From contig JBFWSG010000010.1 of NCBI GenBank assembly GCA_050248495.1, forward strand, positions 1 through 64,000: 64,000 nucleotides of DNA, read 5' to 3'. Shown in pieces: positions 52,604 through 60,913 of this stretch (positions within the stretch are counted from its first letter, which is position 1; the number at the start of each line of letters is the position of its first letter). This stretch comes from DASYDU01 sp050248495 (GTDB lineage: Bacteria > Planctomycetota > Planctomycetia > Pirellulales > Lacipirellulaceae). Below the pieces are notes generated by a model. That model did no database searches, was not told the origin of the DNA, and was given only the letters and a program-made list of their open reading frames with translations. The position numbers were made by a program, and so were the translations under genes.

Positions 52604-54109
52604 ATGTCGGACATCAAAACTTCTGAGCAACTCGCCCAGCGCGCTCTCGATGTGAACATCGTCGATGACGGGCAGTTGCAATCCGTCTGGAGCGAGCTCG
52701 GCTCGACCAACGCGCCCTTGGGAGAACTGCAGCAATGCCTGCTGCGTCGCGGGCTGCTCACACAGTATCAGCTCGAACGGCTGATGAACGGCTACCGCAG
52801 CGGATTCTTCTACGGCGACTACAAGGTGCTCTACTGCGTCGGCGCCGGGACGTTTGCTCGCGTGTACCGCGCGACCCACAAGCAGACCGGCAAGATGTAC
52901 GCCGTGAAGGTGCTGCGCAGCCGATACAGTAACCCCAAAGCCACCGACGCCAAGACGGGGAAGAGCAATAAGCCCTTTATCGAGCTCTTCCGCCGTGAGG
53001 GTGAAATCGGCATCCAGCTCAAGCATCCGAACATCGTCGAGATCCACGAAGTCTACTCGCAGGGCCTGACGCACTACTTGGTGATGGAATTCATCGAGGG
53101 GCAGAATCTCCGCGAATTTTACAAGGCGCGGCGGCGTTTCGAGCCGCTCGAGGCGGCCCACATCATGGAGGGCGTGATGTCGGGCCTCAATCACGCGCTG
53201 CAGCAAGGCATTACGCACCGCGACCTGAAGATGTCGAACGTGCTGCTCTCGAGCGACGGCGAACCGAAGCTCGTGGACTTCGGCCTCGCCGGCGTCCAGG
53301 GGGAAGTCGAAGACGACTCGATCGAAGGCATCAGCAAGCGGACCGTCGACTACGCGGGCCTGGAGCGGGCTTCGGGCGTTCGCAAAGACGATGCGCGGAC
53401 CGACATCTTCTTCTGCGGCTGCATCTTCTATCAGATGCTCAGCGGGCAACCGGCGCTCGCCGAATCGCGCGACCGGGCCCAGGCCGGCAAGGCGCGCTAT
53501 ACCACCGATATCAAGCCGATCCTGACGCTGGTGCCCAAGCTGCCGTTGCCGCTGGCGATGGTCGTCGGCAAGGCGATGGAATTCGACCCGGAGAAGCGCT
53601 ATCAAACGCCGTCGGACATGCTGATCGACCTGAAGCTGGCGATCAAGCGCGTGAAGACAGCCGCCGAAGGGGGCAAGACGGTCGGCACCGAGCTCGAAAG
53701 CAGCGAAGGCCACGACGCCTCGGGCCAACCGCGCAAGCTGATGATCGTCGAGTCCGACGTCAAGATGCAGGACATGCTCCGCGAGCAGTTCAAGCGAAAC
53801 GGCTATCGCGTGCTGGTGTCGGCCGATCCGAATCGCGTGCTCTCGCGCTTTTTCAGCGATAGCCAGGCCGCGGACCTGATCCTGTTCACGACCAGCAACA
53901 ACGGACGCACGGCGCTGGAGATATTCAACCGCTTCGGCCAGGAATCGACGACGCGCGACATTCCGGCCGTGTTGCTGCTGGACCAGGTGCACGGCGAGTG
54001 GGCCGAGGAAGCGACCGTGGCCGACCATCGCGTGGTGGCGAAGATGCCGATCAAGATGCGGGAGCTGCGCGAGCTGTTGCTGGAAGTGACGACGAAGAAG
54101 GTGTCGTAG
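52604..54109 (+). CDS. Ser/Thr protein kinase fused to a degenerate receiver domain
   Basis: A 501-residue cytoplasmic kinase. The N-terminal ~60 residues (GELQQCLLRRGLLTQYQLERLMNG) are a segment that precedes many planctomycete Ser/Thr kinases. The kinase domain has the Gly loop GAGTFARV (80-87), K102, HRDLKMSN with the catalytic Asp at 207 and Asn212, DFG at 226-228, and a modified activation segment (VDYAGLERASG). The C-terminal 120 residues (378-497) look like a receiver domain (LMIVESDVKMQDMLREQFKR), but the phosphoacceptor Asp is replaced by Thr in LILFTTSN. A conserved Lys remains in VVAKMPIK. Its partners are unknown. Confidence 0.85.
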   Translation: MSDIKTSEQLAQRALDVNIVDDGQLQSVWSELGSTNAPLGELQQCLLRRGLLTQYQLERLMNGYRSGFFYGDYKVLYCVGAGTFARVYRATHKQTGKMYAVKVLRSRYSNPKATDAKTGKSNKPFIELFRREGEIGIQLKHPNIVEIHEVYSQGLTHYLVMEFIEGQNLREFYKARRRFEPLEAAHIMEGVMSGLNHALQQGITHRDLKMSNVLLSSDGEPKLVDFGLAGVQGEVEDDSIEGISKRTVDYAGLERASGVRKDDARTDIFFCGCIFYQMLSGQPALAESRDRAQAGKARYTTDIKPILTLVPKLPLPLAMVVGKAMEFDPEKRYQTPSDMLIDLKLAIKRVKTAAEGGKTVGTELESSEGHDASGQPRKLMIVESDVKMQDMLREQFKRNGYRVLVSADPNRVLSRFFSDSQAADLILFTTSNNGRTALEIFNRFGQESTTRDIPAVLLLDQVHGEWAEEATVADHRVVAKMPIKMRELRELLLEVTTKKVS

Positions 54110-54177
54110 CTGCGGGTTGAGGTGGCTGTCGCTCGTTCAGCCAGATGTGTCGTTGCCGACTCCGCTAACTACCAGGG

Positions 54178-54627
54178 TTAGTGCCCGGTCTTCTGCTCCA
54201 GCTCGATGATCTTATCGAGGCGGCGCTGGTGCCGCCCGCCCTCGAATTCGGTTTCCATCCAGATATCCACCAGCCGCTCAGTGCTCCGCGAGCTCAATAG
54301 ATCGCCCGAGAGGCAGAGGACGTTGAGGTTGTTGTGCCGCCGGCTGAGCTCGGCCGTGACTTCGTCGACGCAGGCGGCCGCGCGGACGCGAGGAAACTTA
54401 TTCGCCGCGATCGCCATCCCGAGACCCGTGCCGCAAATCAAGATGCCGCGGTCCACGGCGCCGTCGCTGACTTTGCTCGCCACGAGGGCCGCGAAATCGG
54501 GATAGTCGACGCTCTCATCGGAGGCCGGCCCCTCGTCGATTATTTCATGCCCCTTGGCCTTGAGCAGCGCAACGACTTTCTCTTTGAGATGGTAGCCGCG
54601 GTGGTCACTGGCGATGGCTATTTTCAT
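54178..54627 (-). CDS. rpiB: Ribose-5-phosphate isomerase B
   Basis: A 149-residue RpiB, which interconverts ribose-5-phosphate and ribulose-5-phosphate. The N-terminus MKIAIASDHRGYHLKEKVVA carries D8 and H9; the catalytic Cys is C65 in ILICGTGLGM with GTG at 66-68, and H98 is in SRRHNN. The length is typical. The ATG at 54627 is chosen because it starts the family's conserved MKIAIASD. It follows the Sua5-phosphatase fusion after 26 bases on the same strand, likely one operon. Confidence 0.96.
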   Translation of the reverse strand: MKIAIASDHRGYHLKEKVVALLKAKGHEIIDEGPASDESVDYPDFAALVASKVSDGAVDRGILICGTGLGMAIAANKFPRVRAAACVDEVTAELSRRHNNLNVLCLSGDLLSSRSTERLVDIWMETEFEGGRHQRRLDKIIELEQKTGH

Positions 54628-54653
54628 CGCAATTGCCTTTCGGTGCTGCTCGA

Positions 54654-55802
54654 CTACGCGCGCCGGGCCGGCGAACATGTTTCACGATAAAGCCTCTCGG
54701 CGTGGAAATCCACACCCTTGGCGATCTGCTCCGCCGCGTGCCGATAGGCGTCCATCGTCCGGCCGATGGGATCGGCCACGTCAACTTGCTCGGGCATCAA
54801 CATGTTGGTGCGGTCCGCGGCGCCGGGCCAGCGCTGGACAATGGCCTGCCAATGGCCGGCCGTCATGGTCAGGATCAAATCTGCATGCCGGACCAGTTGC
54901 TCGCTGAGCGGCTGGGCTTCGTGTCGGGTGAGATCGAGGCCGAGTTCCTGCATGACATCGACCGACTCGGGCGACGCCGGGCAGCCGGCAGAGGCCGAAA
55001 GCCCTGCCGAGCGGACGATGAAGCCGCGGTCCTCCAATTCGTCGGGGCGGCACTTCTTGAGCTTGGCCAACCGCTGCCGCATCAAAACTTCGGCCATCGG
55101 GCTACGGCACGTGTTTCCCGTGCAAACGAGCACGACCATCGTGCTGGCCAGGCGCTTGAGGGTGCCTTCGGCGACGACTCCTTCGCGCAAAATCTGCAGT
55201 TCGTTGTTGTGAACGCGGACGACCGACGAGGGCTGGCCATAGCGGCAAGGACCATCGTCCAAAATCAAAGAGACGCTCTCGCCGACGGATTGCCGCACTT
55301 CATCGGCGGTCACCGCCTCAGGCTCGCCATGGCGATTGGCGCTGGTGAGCGCGATCGGCCCGGCGAGCATCCGCAGCACGTCGAGCATGACCTCGTTGGC
55401 CGGCACGCGGAGGCCGATGGTGCCGTTGGGCGAAACGACTTCGCGGACTCGCTTCGGGAGATGGGCTGCGAGCCCGTCGCGATGGTGGCTGTCGACGACC
55501 AGCGTCACGGGCCCCGGCCAGCAGCGGCGCGCCAGGCGTCGCGCCAAAGGCTCCATATCGGGCACAAAGTCGAGCGCCTCGTCGGCACTCTTGATGGCGA
55601 TGGCGAATGGCGACTTCTGGTCCCGCGACTTCAGAGCCCGCAGCCGGTCGACTGCTTCCGGGATGCAGGCGCTGGCGCCGATGCCATAGACTGTCTCCGT
55701 CGGGAACGCCACGAGGCGCCCTTCGGCGAGTGCTTGGACGGCCCGATGAATGACATCGCGTACATCCTCGGCATTTCGTACGTCGATCACAGCTGGCGGC
55801 AT
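54654..55802 (-). CDS. Fusion: threonylcarbamoyl-AMP synthase (Sua5/YrdC) + LMW phosphatase with Thr in the P-loop
   Basis: A 382-residue two-domain protein. The N-terminal half (about 12-210) is a YrdC/Sua5 domain: FPTETVYGIG, the K-x-R pair in LKSRDQ, and the SxN motif in TSANRHGE. It makes threonylcarbamoyl-AMP for the t6A modification of tRNAs that read ANN codons. The C-terminal half (about 221-375) is a low-molecular-weight phosphatase with VCTGNTCRSPMAE (C227 nucleophile, R233) and the acid Asp in ADPIGRTMDAY. The P-loop Thr, where tyrosine phosphatases usually have Ile, is as in the arginine phosphatase YwlE. The start at 55802 gives MPPAVIDV. It precedes rpiB by 26 bases. Confidence 0.9.
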   Translation of the reverse strand: MPPAVIDVRNAEDVRDVIHRAVQALAEGRLVAFPTETVYGIGASACIPEAVDRLRALKSRDQKSPFAIAIKSADEALDFVPDMEPLARRLARRCWPGPVTLVVDSHHRDGLAAHLPKRVREVVSPNGTIGLRVPANEVMLDVLRMLAGPIALTSANRHGEPEAVTADEVRQSVGESVSLILDDGPCRYGQPSSVVRVHNNELQILREGVVAEGTLKRLASTMVVLVCTGNTCRSPMAEVLMRQRLAKLKKCRPDELEDRGFIVRSAGLSASAGCPASPESVDVMQELGLDLTRHEAQPLSEQLVRHADLILTMTAGHWQAIVQRWPGAADRTNMLMPEQVDVADPIGRTMDAYRHAAEQIAKGVDFHAERLYRETCSPARRA

Positions 55803-56141
55803 GGGCAGGCCCGCTTGGCCTCTGGCGCGAAAAAGATGGCAACAACGTCGAGCGCCGTCCCGGCGTCGAGTCGGCCGACTCCACCTCGGTAGGCGGCCCG
55901 AAAATCGGACAAAATCAGCCGAAATCGGTGGCTGGAAGTAGTTTAGCTCTCGTCTTGCCTGCACATTGGAACACAGCTCAACTATATCGGCCGACGGCGG
56001 CGATGGTCAAGCCGCGACCACCCGGTGCTCGCGCCGCAAATCCTTCCCAGATCACGACTTTTGACGCTTGGATCGTCGATCGGCGGGGCTTTCACCGATG
56101 GCAGGGGAAGGTGATATACTCGGTCTAAGGAGCACAGAATC
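55803..56141 (+). other. Divergent intergenic region, Sua5 fusion / ParD-like
   Basis: 339 bases between the divergent Sua5-phosphatase and ParD-like genes. It contains the candidate promoter at 56091-56120 and a ribosome binding site TAAGGAG at 56126-56132 for the plus-strand gene. No other gene or RNA was recognised. Confidence 0.45.
56091..56120 (+). promoter_or_regulatory. Predicted promoter of the ParDE-type pair
   Basis: TTCACC at 56091-56096 and TATACT at 56115-56120 are 18 bases apart. The ribosome binding site TAAGGAG begins only a few bases beyond the expected transcription start, so the leader would be very short. ParD-like antitoxins usually autoregulate such promoters; no operator palindrome was confirmed by eye. 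Confidence 0.4.
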
Positions 56142-56399
56142 ATGCACTATCCCTTCCCGCCAGACTTGCAGCAGCGCGTCCAGGCCCGCCTGGCGGATGG
56201 AACGTACGAGTCGGAAGACGATCTGCTCCGCCACGCCATGTCCGCCCTGGAAGAGCTGGATCGGGAAAAACTGCGGCTGTTCGAGGAAGGCAATCGAGTG
56301 GCCCAGGAGCAGAGCCGTCTTGGTCTGTCGAGGCCGCTCGACTTGAGTGCCCTTCTCGAGCGTGTGGAAGCCCGGATCGCCGCGGAAGGAAAGGCATAA
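56142..56399 (+). CDS. ParD-like antitoxin
   Basis: An 85-residue protein that resembles ParD/CopG-type antitoxins: FPPDLQQRVQARLADGTYES followed by EDDLLRHAMSALEELDREKL (a ribbon-helix-helix-like start) and a helical C-terminal half. The first residues of the RHH strand are poorly conserved, so the family call is moderate. The toxin-like gene starts one base after its stop, the usual antitoxin-toxin arrangement. TAAGGAG lies about nine bases upstream of the ATG. It would bind and neutralise the ParE-like toxin and repress its own operon. Confidence 0.72.
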   Translation: MHYPFPPDLQQRVQARLADGTYESEDDLLRHAMSALEELDREKLRLFEEGNRVAQEQSRLGLSRPLDLSALLERVEARIAAEGKA

Positions 56400-56400
56400 G

Positions 56401-56715
56401 ATGCCGACCGCCGTTTGGGCTCCCAAGGCGGAATCCGATCTCGAGGATATTCTCTATTACATTCGAGCCGTGGGAGAGCGGCCCTTAGTGGCGAAACAAA
56501 TCGGCGAGGAAATTGCCGCTGCTGCCGAACACCAGGCTAGCTTGCCGATAGCCGGCTCTCGACATTTCGCCGCGCCTCCCGAATGGCGGTACTTTCAACA
56601 CAAGCGGTGGCTGATCTTTTTTCAGCCCCATTCATTGGGGATCGAGATTCTGCGTGTGATCGACGGTGCCCGTGACCTGCCGCGGGTACTCGCCGAACCA
56701 CCAACGCCCGAGTAA
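56401..56715 (+). CDS. ParE/RelE-superfamily toxin
   Basis: A 104-residue protein of the RelE/ParE toxin superfamily: MPTAVWAPKAESDLEDILYY (typical opening with AESDLxxI), GERPLVAKQIGEEIAAAAEH, PIAGSRHFAAPPEWRYFQHK and the C-terminal WLIFFQPHSLGIEILRVIDG with GARDL. The ParE branch targets DNA gyrase, while RelE cleaves mRNA; the RV(I/L)DGARD tail is compatible with ParE. It starts one base after the antitoxin stop. MoxR begins 50 bases downstream and may be separately transcribed. Confidence 0.8.
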   Translation: MPTAVWAPKAESDLEDILYYIRAVGERPLVAKQIGEEIAAAAEHQASLPIAGSRHFAAPPEWRYFQHKRWLIFFQPHSLGIEILRVIDGARDLPRVLAEPPTPE

Positions 56716-56765
56716 AACGGACTAACCCACGTTATCCGCGAGTGCAAAACAGCCCCTAAAAGCCT

Positions 56766-57773
56766 ATGGCCACAGCCGAATCGATTGAACAGCGTGCCGC
56801 CGAGTTTGCGGAGCGTTACAAAGCCGTTTACCAGCAGCTCGGGCGCGTGATCGTCGGCCATAGCGACATCGTCCACGGCGTCTTGACCTGCCTGTTCGTG
56901 GGGGGGCACTGCCTCCTGGAGGGCGTGCCGGGGCTCGGCAAGACGCTGCTGGTGCGGACGCTCGCCCAAACGCTGAACCTCAACTTCTCGCGGATCCAGT
57001 TTACGCCCGACCTGATGCCGGCCGACATCCTGGGGACGAACATGATCGTCGAGGATGCGTCCGGGCACCGGCAGTTTCAGTTTCAGCAGGGGCCGATCTT
57101 CACGCAGATTTGTCTGGCCGACGAAATCAACCGCGCGACGCCCAAGACGCAGTCGGCCCTGTTGGAGGCGATGCAGGAGCGGAGCGTGAGCATCGCCGGG
57201 CACGTGTACAAATTGAAGCCGCCGTTTTTCGTCATGGCGACGCAGAACCCGATCGAGCAGGAAGGCACGTACCCGCTGCCCGAAGCTCAGCTCGACCGGT
57301 TCTTCTTCAAGCTGCTGCTCGGCTACTCTAGCCGGGAAGAGCTGAATACGATTGTGGAGCGGACCACCAAGGGCGTGACCGTCGAGCCGCAGAAGGTGAT
57401 GGACGGCGAGGAGATCGTCCGCTGGCAGCAGCTTGTGCGGGAAGTGATTCTCGCGCCCCACGTGCAGGACTACATTTCGCGGCTGATCCTGGCCACGCAC
57501 CCAGAAGGGCCGTTTGCATTGCCGATCACCAACCAATACCTGCGCTGGGGTAGCAGCCCGCGCGGAGCGCAGACGCTGGCGCTGGCGGCGAAGGTGCGGG
57601 CGCTCTTGGGCGGTCGATACAATGTCAGCTTCGAGGACGTGCGGCGGGTGTATTTGCCTTCGCTGCGGCACCGCGTGATTTTGAATTTCGAGGCGGATGC
57701 GGAAGGAATCGCGTCGGACAAGGTGCTGCTGGAGATTTTGGAGAAGGTGCCGGAGAAGGCGGAGCTGAAGTGA
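56766..57773 (+). CDS. MoxR-family AAA+ ATPase
   Basis: A 335-residue AAA+ ATPase of the MoxR family, thought to act as a chaperone for DUF58/VWA partners. Walker A is GVPGLGKTLLVRTLAQ, Walker B is ICLADEINRATPKTQSALLE with the MoxR-specific pattern, followed by MQERSVSIAGHVY and the sensor-1 region VMATQNPIEQEGTYPLPEAQLDRF. This length and motif set are standard. It starts the operon MoxR, DUF58, VWA and lies downstream of the ParDE-type pair with 50 bases between. Confidence 0.95.
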   Translation: MATAESIEQRAAEFAERYKAVYQQLGRVIVGHSDIVHGVLTCLFVGGHCLLEGVPGLGKTLLVRTLAQTLNLNFSRIQFTPDLMPADILGTNMIVEDASGHRQFQFQQGPIFTQICLADEINRATPKTQSALLEAMQERSVSIAGHVYKLKPPFFVMATQNPIEQEGTYPLPEAQLDRFFFKLLLGYSSREELNTIVERTTKGVTVEPQKVMDGEEIVRWQQLVREVILAPHVQDYISRLILATHPEGPFALPITNQYLRWGSSPRGAQTLALAAKVRALLGGRYNVSFEDVRRVYLPSLRHRVILNFEADAEGIASDKVLLEILEKVPEKAELK

Positions 57774-57802
57774 ACGGCGGGCTCGCTGAGGCGCGGGAAC
57801 GT

Positions 57803-57818
57803 GCGGGGCAAGCCCCGC
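57803..57818 (+). other. Small perfect palindrome GCGGGGCAAGCCCCGC
   Basis: GCGGGGC and GCCCCGC are separated by AA, between the MoxR and DUF58 genes (102-base gap). It is too short-looped for a classical terminator unless the stem opens to 6 pairs. It could attenuate transcription between the two genes, or it may be a copy of a dispersed repeat. Confidence 0.4.
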
Positions 57819-57875
57819 CGCTAAGTTCCGGAAACGATCACGCGCCTTAGGATTTTTGTTCGACGACGCTTGTCC

Positions 57876-58763
57876 ATGCCGACGACCGAAACCAATTTGC
57901 TACCGCCCGATCTCTTGGCCCAACTCGAGCGCTTGGAGCTCGTCACGCGGAAAGTGTTTCGCGGGCGGATGAAGGGCGAGCGGCGGAGCAAGCGCAAGGG
58001 TCAGAGCGTCGAATTCGCCGATTTCCGCGGCTATGTGCCCGGGGATGATCTGCGTTCGATCGATTGGAACTTATACGCGCGGCTCGACAAGTTGATCGTG
58101 AAGCTGTTCCTCGAAGAAGAGGACCTGCATTTCTACACGCTCATTGATGCGAGCCGCTCGATGGACTTTGGCGAGCCGACCAAGCTGGAATATGCCAAGC
58201 AGCTGGCGGCGGCGCTGGGTTTCATCGGACTGGTGCGGGCCGATCGCGTGCGGATCGAGACGCTCGGCCAGGAGCGCGAGCACGGTCCCGTGCTGCGGGG
58301 CCGCCGTAGTGTGTGGCGGATGCTCGATTATCTCCATGGAATCGAGCCGGGCGAAGCGGTTTCGCTTGCCGAAGGGGTCAAGAATTTCTGCCTGCGCAAC
58401 CCGGGCCGCGGTGTGGTGGTGTTGATCTCCGATCTGATGGACAAGAGCGGCTACGAAGCAGGCTTGCGCTATCTGGTGTCGCAGCGGATGGACGTGTATG
58501 TGGTGCACGTGCTGAGCCAGGAGGAGTTGGAGCCGGATGTGAAAGGCGACCTGCAGCTGGTGGATTGTGAGGACCAGGATGTCGCGGAGATCTCGGTGAG
58601 CGCCCCGCTGCTCGCGCGCTACAAGGCGACGCTCCAGGCCTTCACGGGCGGCGCTCAAGAGTTCTGTTCCCGCCGCGGCATGAACTATTTGCTCGCCAAT
58701 AACCAGCTGCCGGTGAAAGATCTGATCTCGAGCTATCTACGTCGCCGAGGCCTCGTGCGATGA
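57876..58763 (+). CDS. DUF58 domain protein
   Basis: A 295-residue DUF58 protein, the usual partner of MoxR ATPases. The DUF58 signature is GYVPGDDLRSIDWNLYARLD, which is followed by a VWA-like domain starting TLIDASRSMDFGEPTKLEYA (DASRS as MIDAS-like). An ATG at 57876 is chosen; a TTG six bases earlier extends it by two residues. Its last codons overlap the next gene by four bases (ATGA). Function: envelope or complex assembly under MoxR control, inferred from the family. Confidence 0.93.
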   Translation: MPTTETNLLPPDLLAQLERLELVTRKVFRGRMKGERRSKRKGQSVEFADFRGYVPGDDLRSIDWNLYARLDKLIVKLFLEEEDLHFYTLIDASRSMDFGEPTKLEYAKQLAAALGFIGLVRADRVRIETLGQEREHGPVLRGRRSVWRMLDYLHGIEPGEAVSLAEGVKNFCLRNPGRGVVVLISDLMDKSGYEAGLRYLVSQRMDVYVVHVLSQEELEPDVKGDLQLVDCEDQDVAEISVSAPLLARYKATLQAFTGGAQEFCSRRGMNYLLANNQLPVKDLISSYLRRRGLVR

Positions 58764-60844
58764 CGGAGTTGTTCCGCAATACGCTCGCACCCTGGCAATG
58801 GGCGCTGTTGGCGCTCGTGCCGCCGGCGATCATCGCGCTGTATTTCTTGAAGCTTCGCCGGCAGCCGCTCGAAGTGCCGAGCACGTATCTCTGGCGGCGA
58901 TCGATCGAAGATCTGCACGTCAACAGTCTCTGGCAACGGCTGCGGCGGAACCTACTGATGTTCCTGCAGCTGTTGTTGGTGGGGCTGGCGATTGTTGCGC
59001 TTCTCCGGCCGGGCTGGGAAGGTAGTCGCTTGGAGGGGCAGCGGTTCATTCTGCTCGTGGATAATTCGGCGAGCATGGCAGCGACGGACGTCGACGGCGC
59101 GGCGGACCGGCTCGCCGCGGCCAATCAAGCCGCCGGCGATTTGATCGACCAGATGGACTCTGGCATGTCGGCGATGATCATCAGCTTTGCCGACAAGCCG
59201 CGAGTCGTGCAGGAATTCACCTCGAATCGGCGGGCGCTGCGCGATGCGCTCTCGAAGATCGAACCGACGTCGCACGGAACCGATTTGGCGTCGGCCGTGA
59301 ATCTCGCTGTGGGACTGGCGAGCGCAGGCCGTGTCGATCAACCATCGAGCGCCGACAACGAGAGCCAGTCGCAGCCGCCGCCTGCTTCGCTGTACGTCTT
59401 CAGCGACGGCCGATTCGAGGATGTGGAAGGCGTCGAGCTGGGCAACTTGCGGCCGGTATACGTGCCGATCGGCAGCCTGGAGGCGCAGAATCTGGCGATC
59501 ACGGCGGTGTCGGCCCGGCGCAACGCCGACCGGCCCGAGCAGCAACAACTGTTCGTTCAGGTGGCGAATTTCACGCCTGCATCGCAACAGGCCACGGTGG
59601 AGATTTCGCTCGACGGCGACTTCCTCGACGCGACGGAGATCGAGGTGAGAGCGAACGAAACCAAGGGCACGGTGTTTCCCTTGCCCGACGGCGCGGTCGG
59701 CGAACTCCGAGCGCGGCTGAAGTACAAGCTCGATGGATCGTCGCAAGACGCGTTGCCGCAGGATGACGTGGGTTACGCGGCCTTGAACGAAGCCGGCGCT
59801 GGGCGAGTGCTCGTCGTGTCACCCGGCAACACGCCGCTCACACTGGCCCTCGAAACGGCGCGGGCCAAGCGGCTGGCCCAAGTCGCGTTCGTTCCGCCCG
59901 CGTCGCTCGAGTCGGCTGAGTACCGTCGCGCCGCGGCCAATGGGGAGTACGACCTGGTCGTGTTCGACCAGTGTGCCACGGAGGAACTGCCGCGGGCCAA
60001 CACGGTGTTCATTGGCTCTCTGCCGCCCGGCCGCGAGTGGCGCGGTCCGTCGGGCGCTACGACTGATGCGGAGGCCGCAGAGAGCACACAGCAGCCGAAA
60101 TTAGTCGTCGGGCCGCAAATCGTCGATTGGGACCGGGCCAGCCCGCTGATGGCGAACGTCGATCTGGGAGACGTTGCGGTCGCCGACAGTTTGGTCGTGG
60201 AGCCGCCCGCAGGCGGCACGGTGCTCGTGGAATCGACCGCTGGCCCCATCGCCGGCATCGCGCCGCGTGACAGCTACCAGGACGCCGTTCTGGGCTTCGA
60301 AATCGTCGGTACTGGCCCCGACGGCAGTCGCACGGCGAACACGAATTGGCCCATTCGCCCTTCGTTTCCGACTTTCTGGCTCAACGTGCTCGAATATCTG
60401 TCCTCGCGGGGCGAAGAACAGTTGGCGGCCTCGGTTCGGCCGGGCCGTCCCGTCGACCTCCACGCCGCGGGCGTCGCCGACCGGCTGACGGTCGTCGATC
60501 CCGCCGGCCACGAGTCGGTGGTCCCACGATCCGAGGACGATGCGTTCCGCTACACGGCGACCGACGCCCCCGGGGTCTACGTGGTCCGCCAAGGGGACGC
60601 GGTGGTCGAGCGTTTCGCCGTGAACTTGTTCGATCGGGCCGAGAGCGACGTTGCCGTGAGGCCGACGCAGGATCCGGAAAGTAAAACCTTGCGGCCCGCC
60701 GACATCCGAATCGGGCACCTCGATGCCGCGCCGCAAACCGATCACCTCCCCTCCCGACGGGAGACCTGGAAGTGGCTGGTCGCGTGTGCCCTGGCCGTGC
60801 TGGTCTTGGAATGGTATATCTACAATCGCAGAGTGTATATTTGA
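58760..60844 (+). CDS. BatA/VWA-domain membrane protein
   Basis: A 694-residue protein with an N-terminal BatA-type region: two membrane segments (WQWALLALVPPAIIALYFL at ~12-30, LLMFLQLLLVGLAIVALL at ~64-82) around RRQPLEVPSTYLWRRSIEDL. A VWA domain follows with the MIDAS DNSASM in RFILLVDNSASMAA and a TDLASAVN-type continuation. A long beta-rich periplasmic part follows, and a C-terminal membrane segment (WLVACALAVLVLEWYIYN) ends it. With MoxR and DUF58 it forms a conserved complex, possibly in envelope stress or protein assembly. Start overlaps the DUF58 stop (ATGA). Confidence 0.9.
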   Translation: MTELFRNTLAPWQWALLALVPPAIIALYFLKLRRQPLEVPSTYLWRRSIEDLHVNSLWQRLRRNLLMFLQLLLVGLAIVALLRPGWEGSRLEGQRFILLVDNSASMAATDVDGAADRLAAANQAAGDLIDQMDSGMSAMIISFADKPRVVQEFTSNRRALRDALSKIEPTSHGTDLASAVNLAVGLASAGRVDQPSSADNESQSQPPPASLYVFSDGRFEDVEGVELGNLRPVYVPIGSLEAQNLAITAVSARRNADRPEQQQLFVQVANFTPASQQATVEISLDGDFLDATEIEVRANETKGTVFPLPDGAVGELRARLKYKLDGSSQDALPQDDVGYAALNEAGAGRVLVVSPGNTPLTLALETARAKRLAQVAFVPPASLESAEYRRAAANGEYDLVVFDQCATEELPRANTVFIGSLPPGREWRGPSGATTDAEAAESTQQPKLVVGPQIVDWDRASPLMANVDLGDVAVADSLVVEPPAGGTVLVESTAGPIAGIAPRDSYQDAVLGFEIVGTGPDGSRTANTNWPIRPSFPTFWLNVLEYLSSRGEEQLAASVRPGRPVDLHAAGVADRLTVVDPAGHESVVPRSEDDAFRYTATDAPGVYVVRQGDAVVERFAVNLFDRAESDVAVRPTQDPESKTLRPADIRIGHLDAAPQTDHLPSRRETWKWLVACALAVLVLEWYIYNRRVYI

Positions 60845-60913
60845 TTGTCAGGCATGGTAATTGCGGATTGCGGATAGCACAGCGTATCGCACGGAAGGGA
60901 GCGGCAGTCGACC

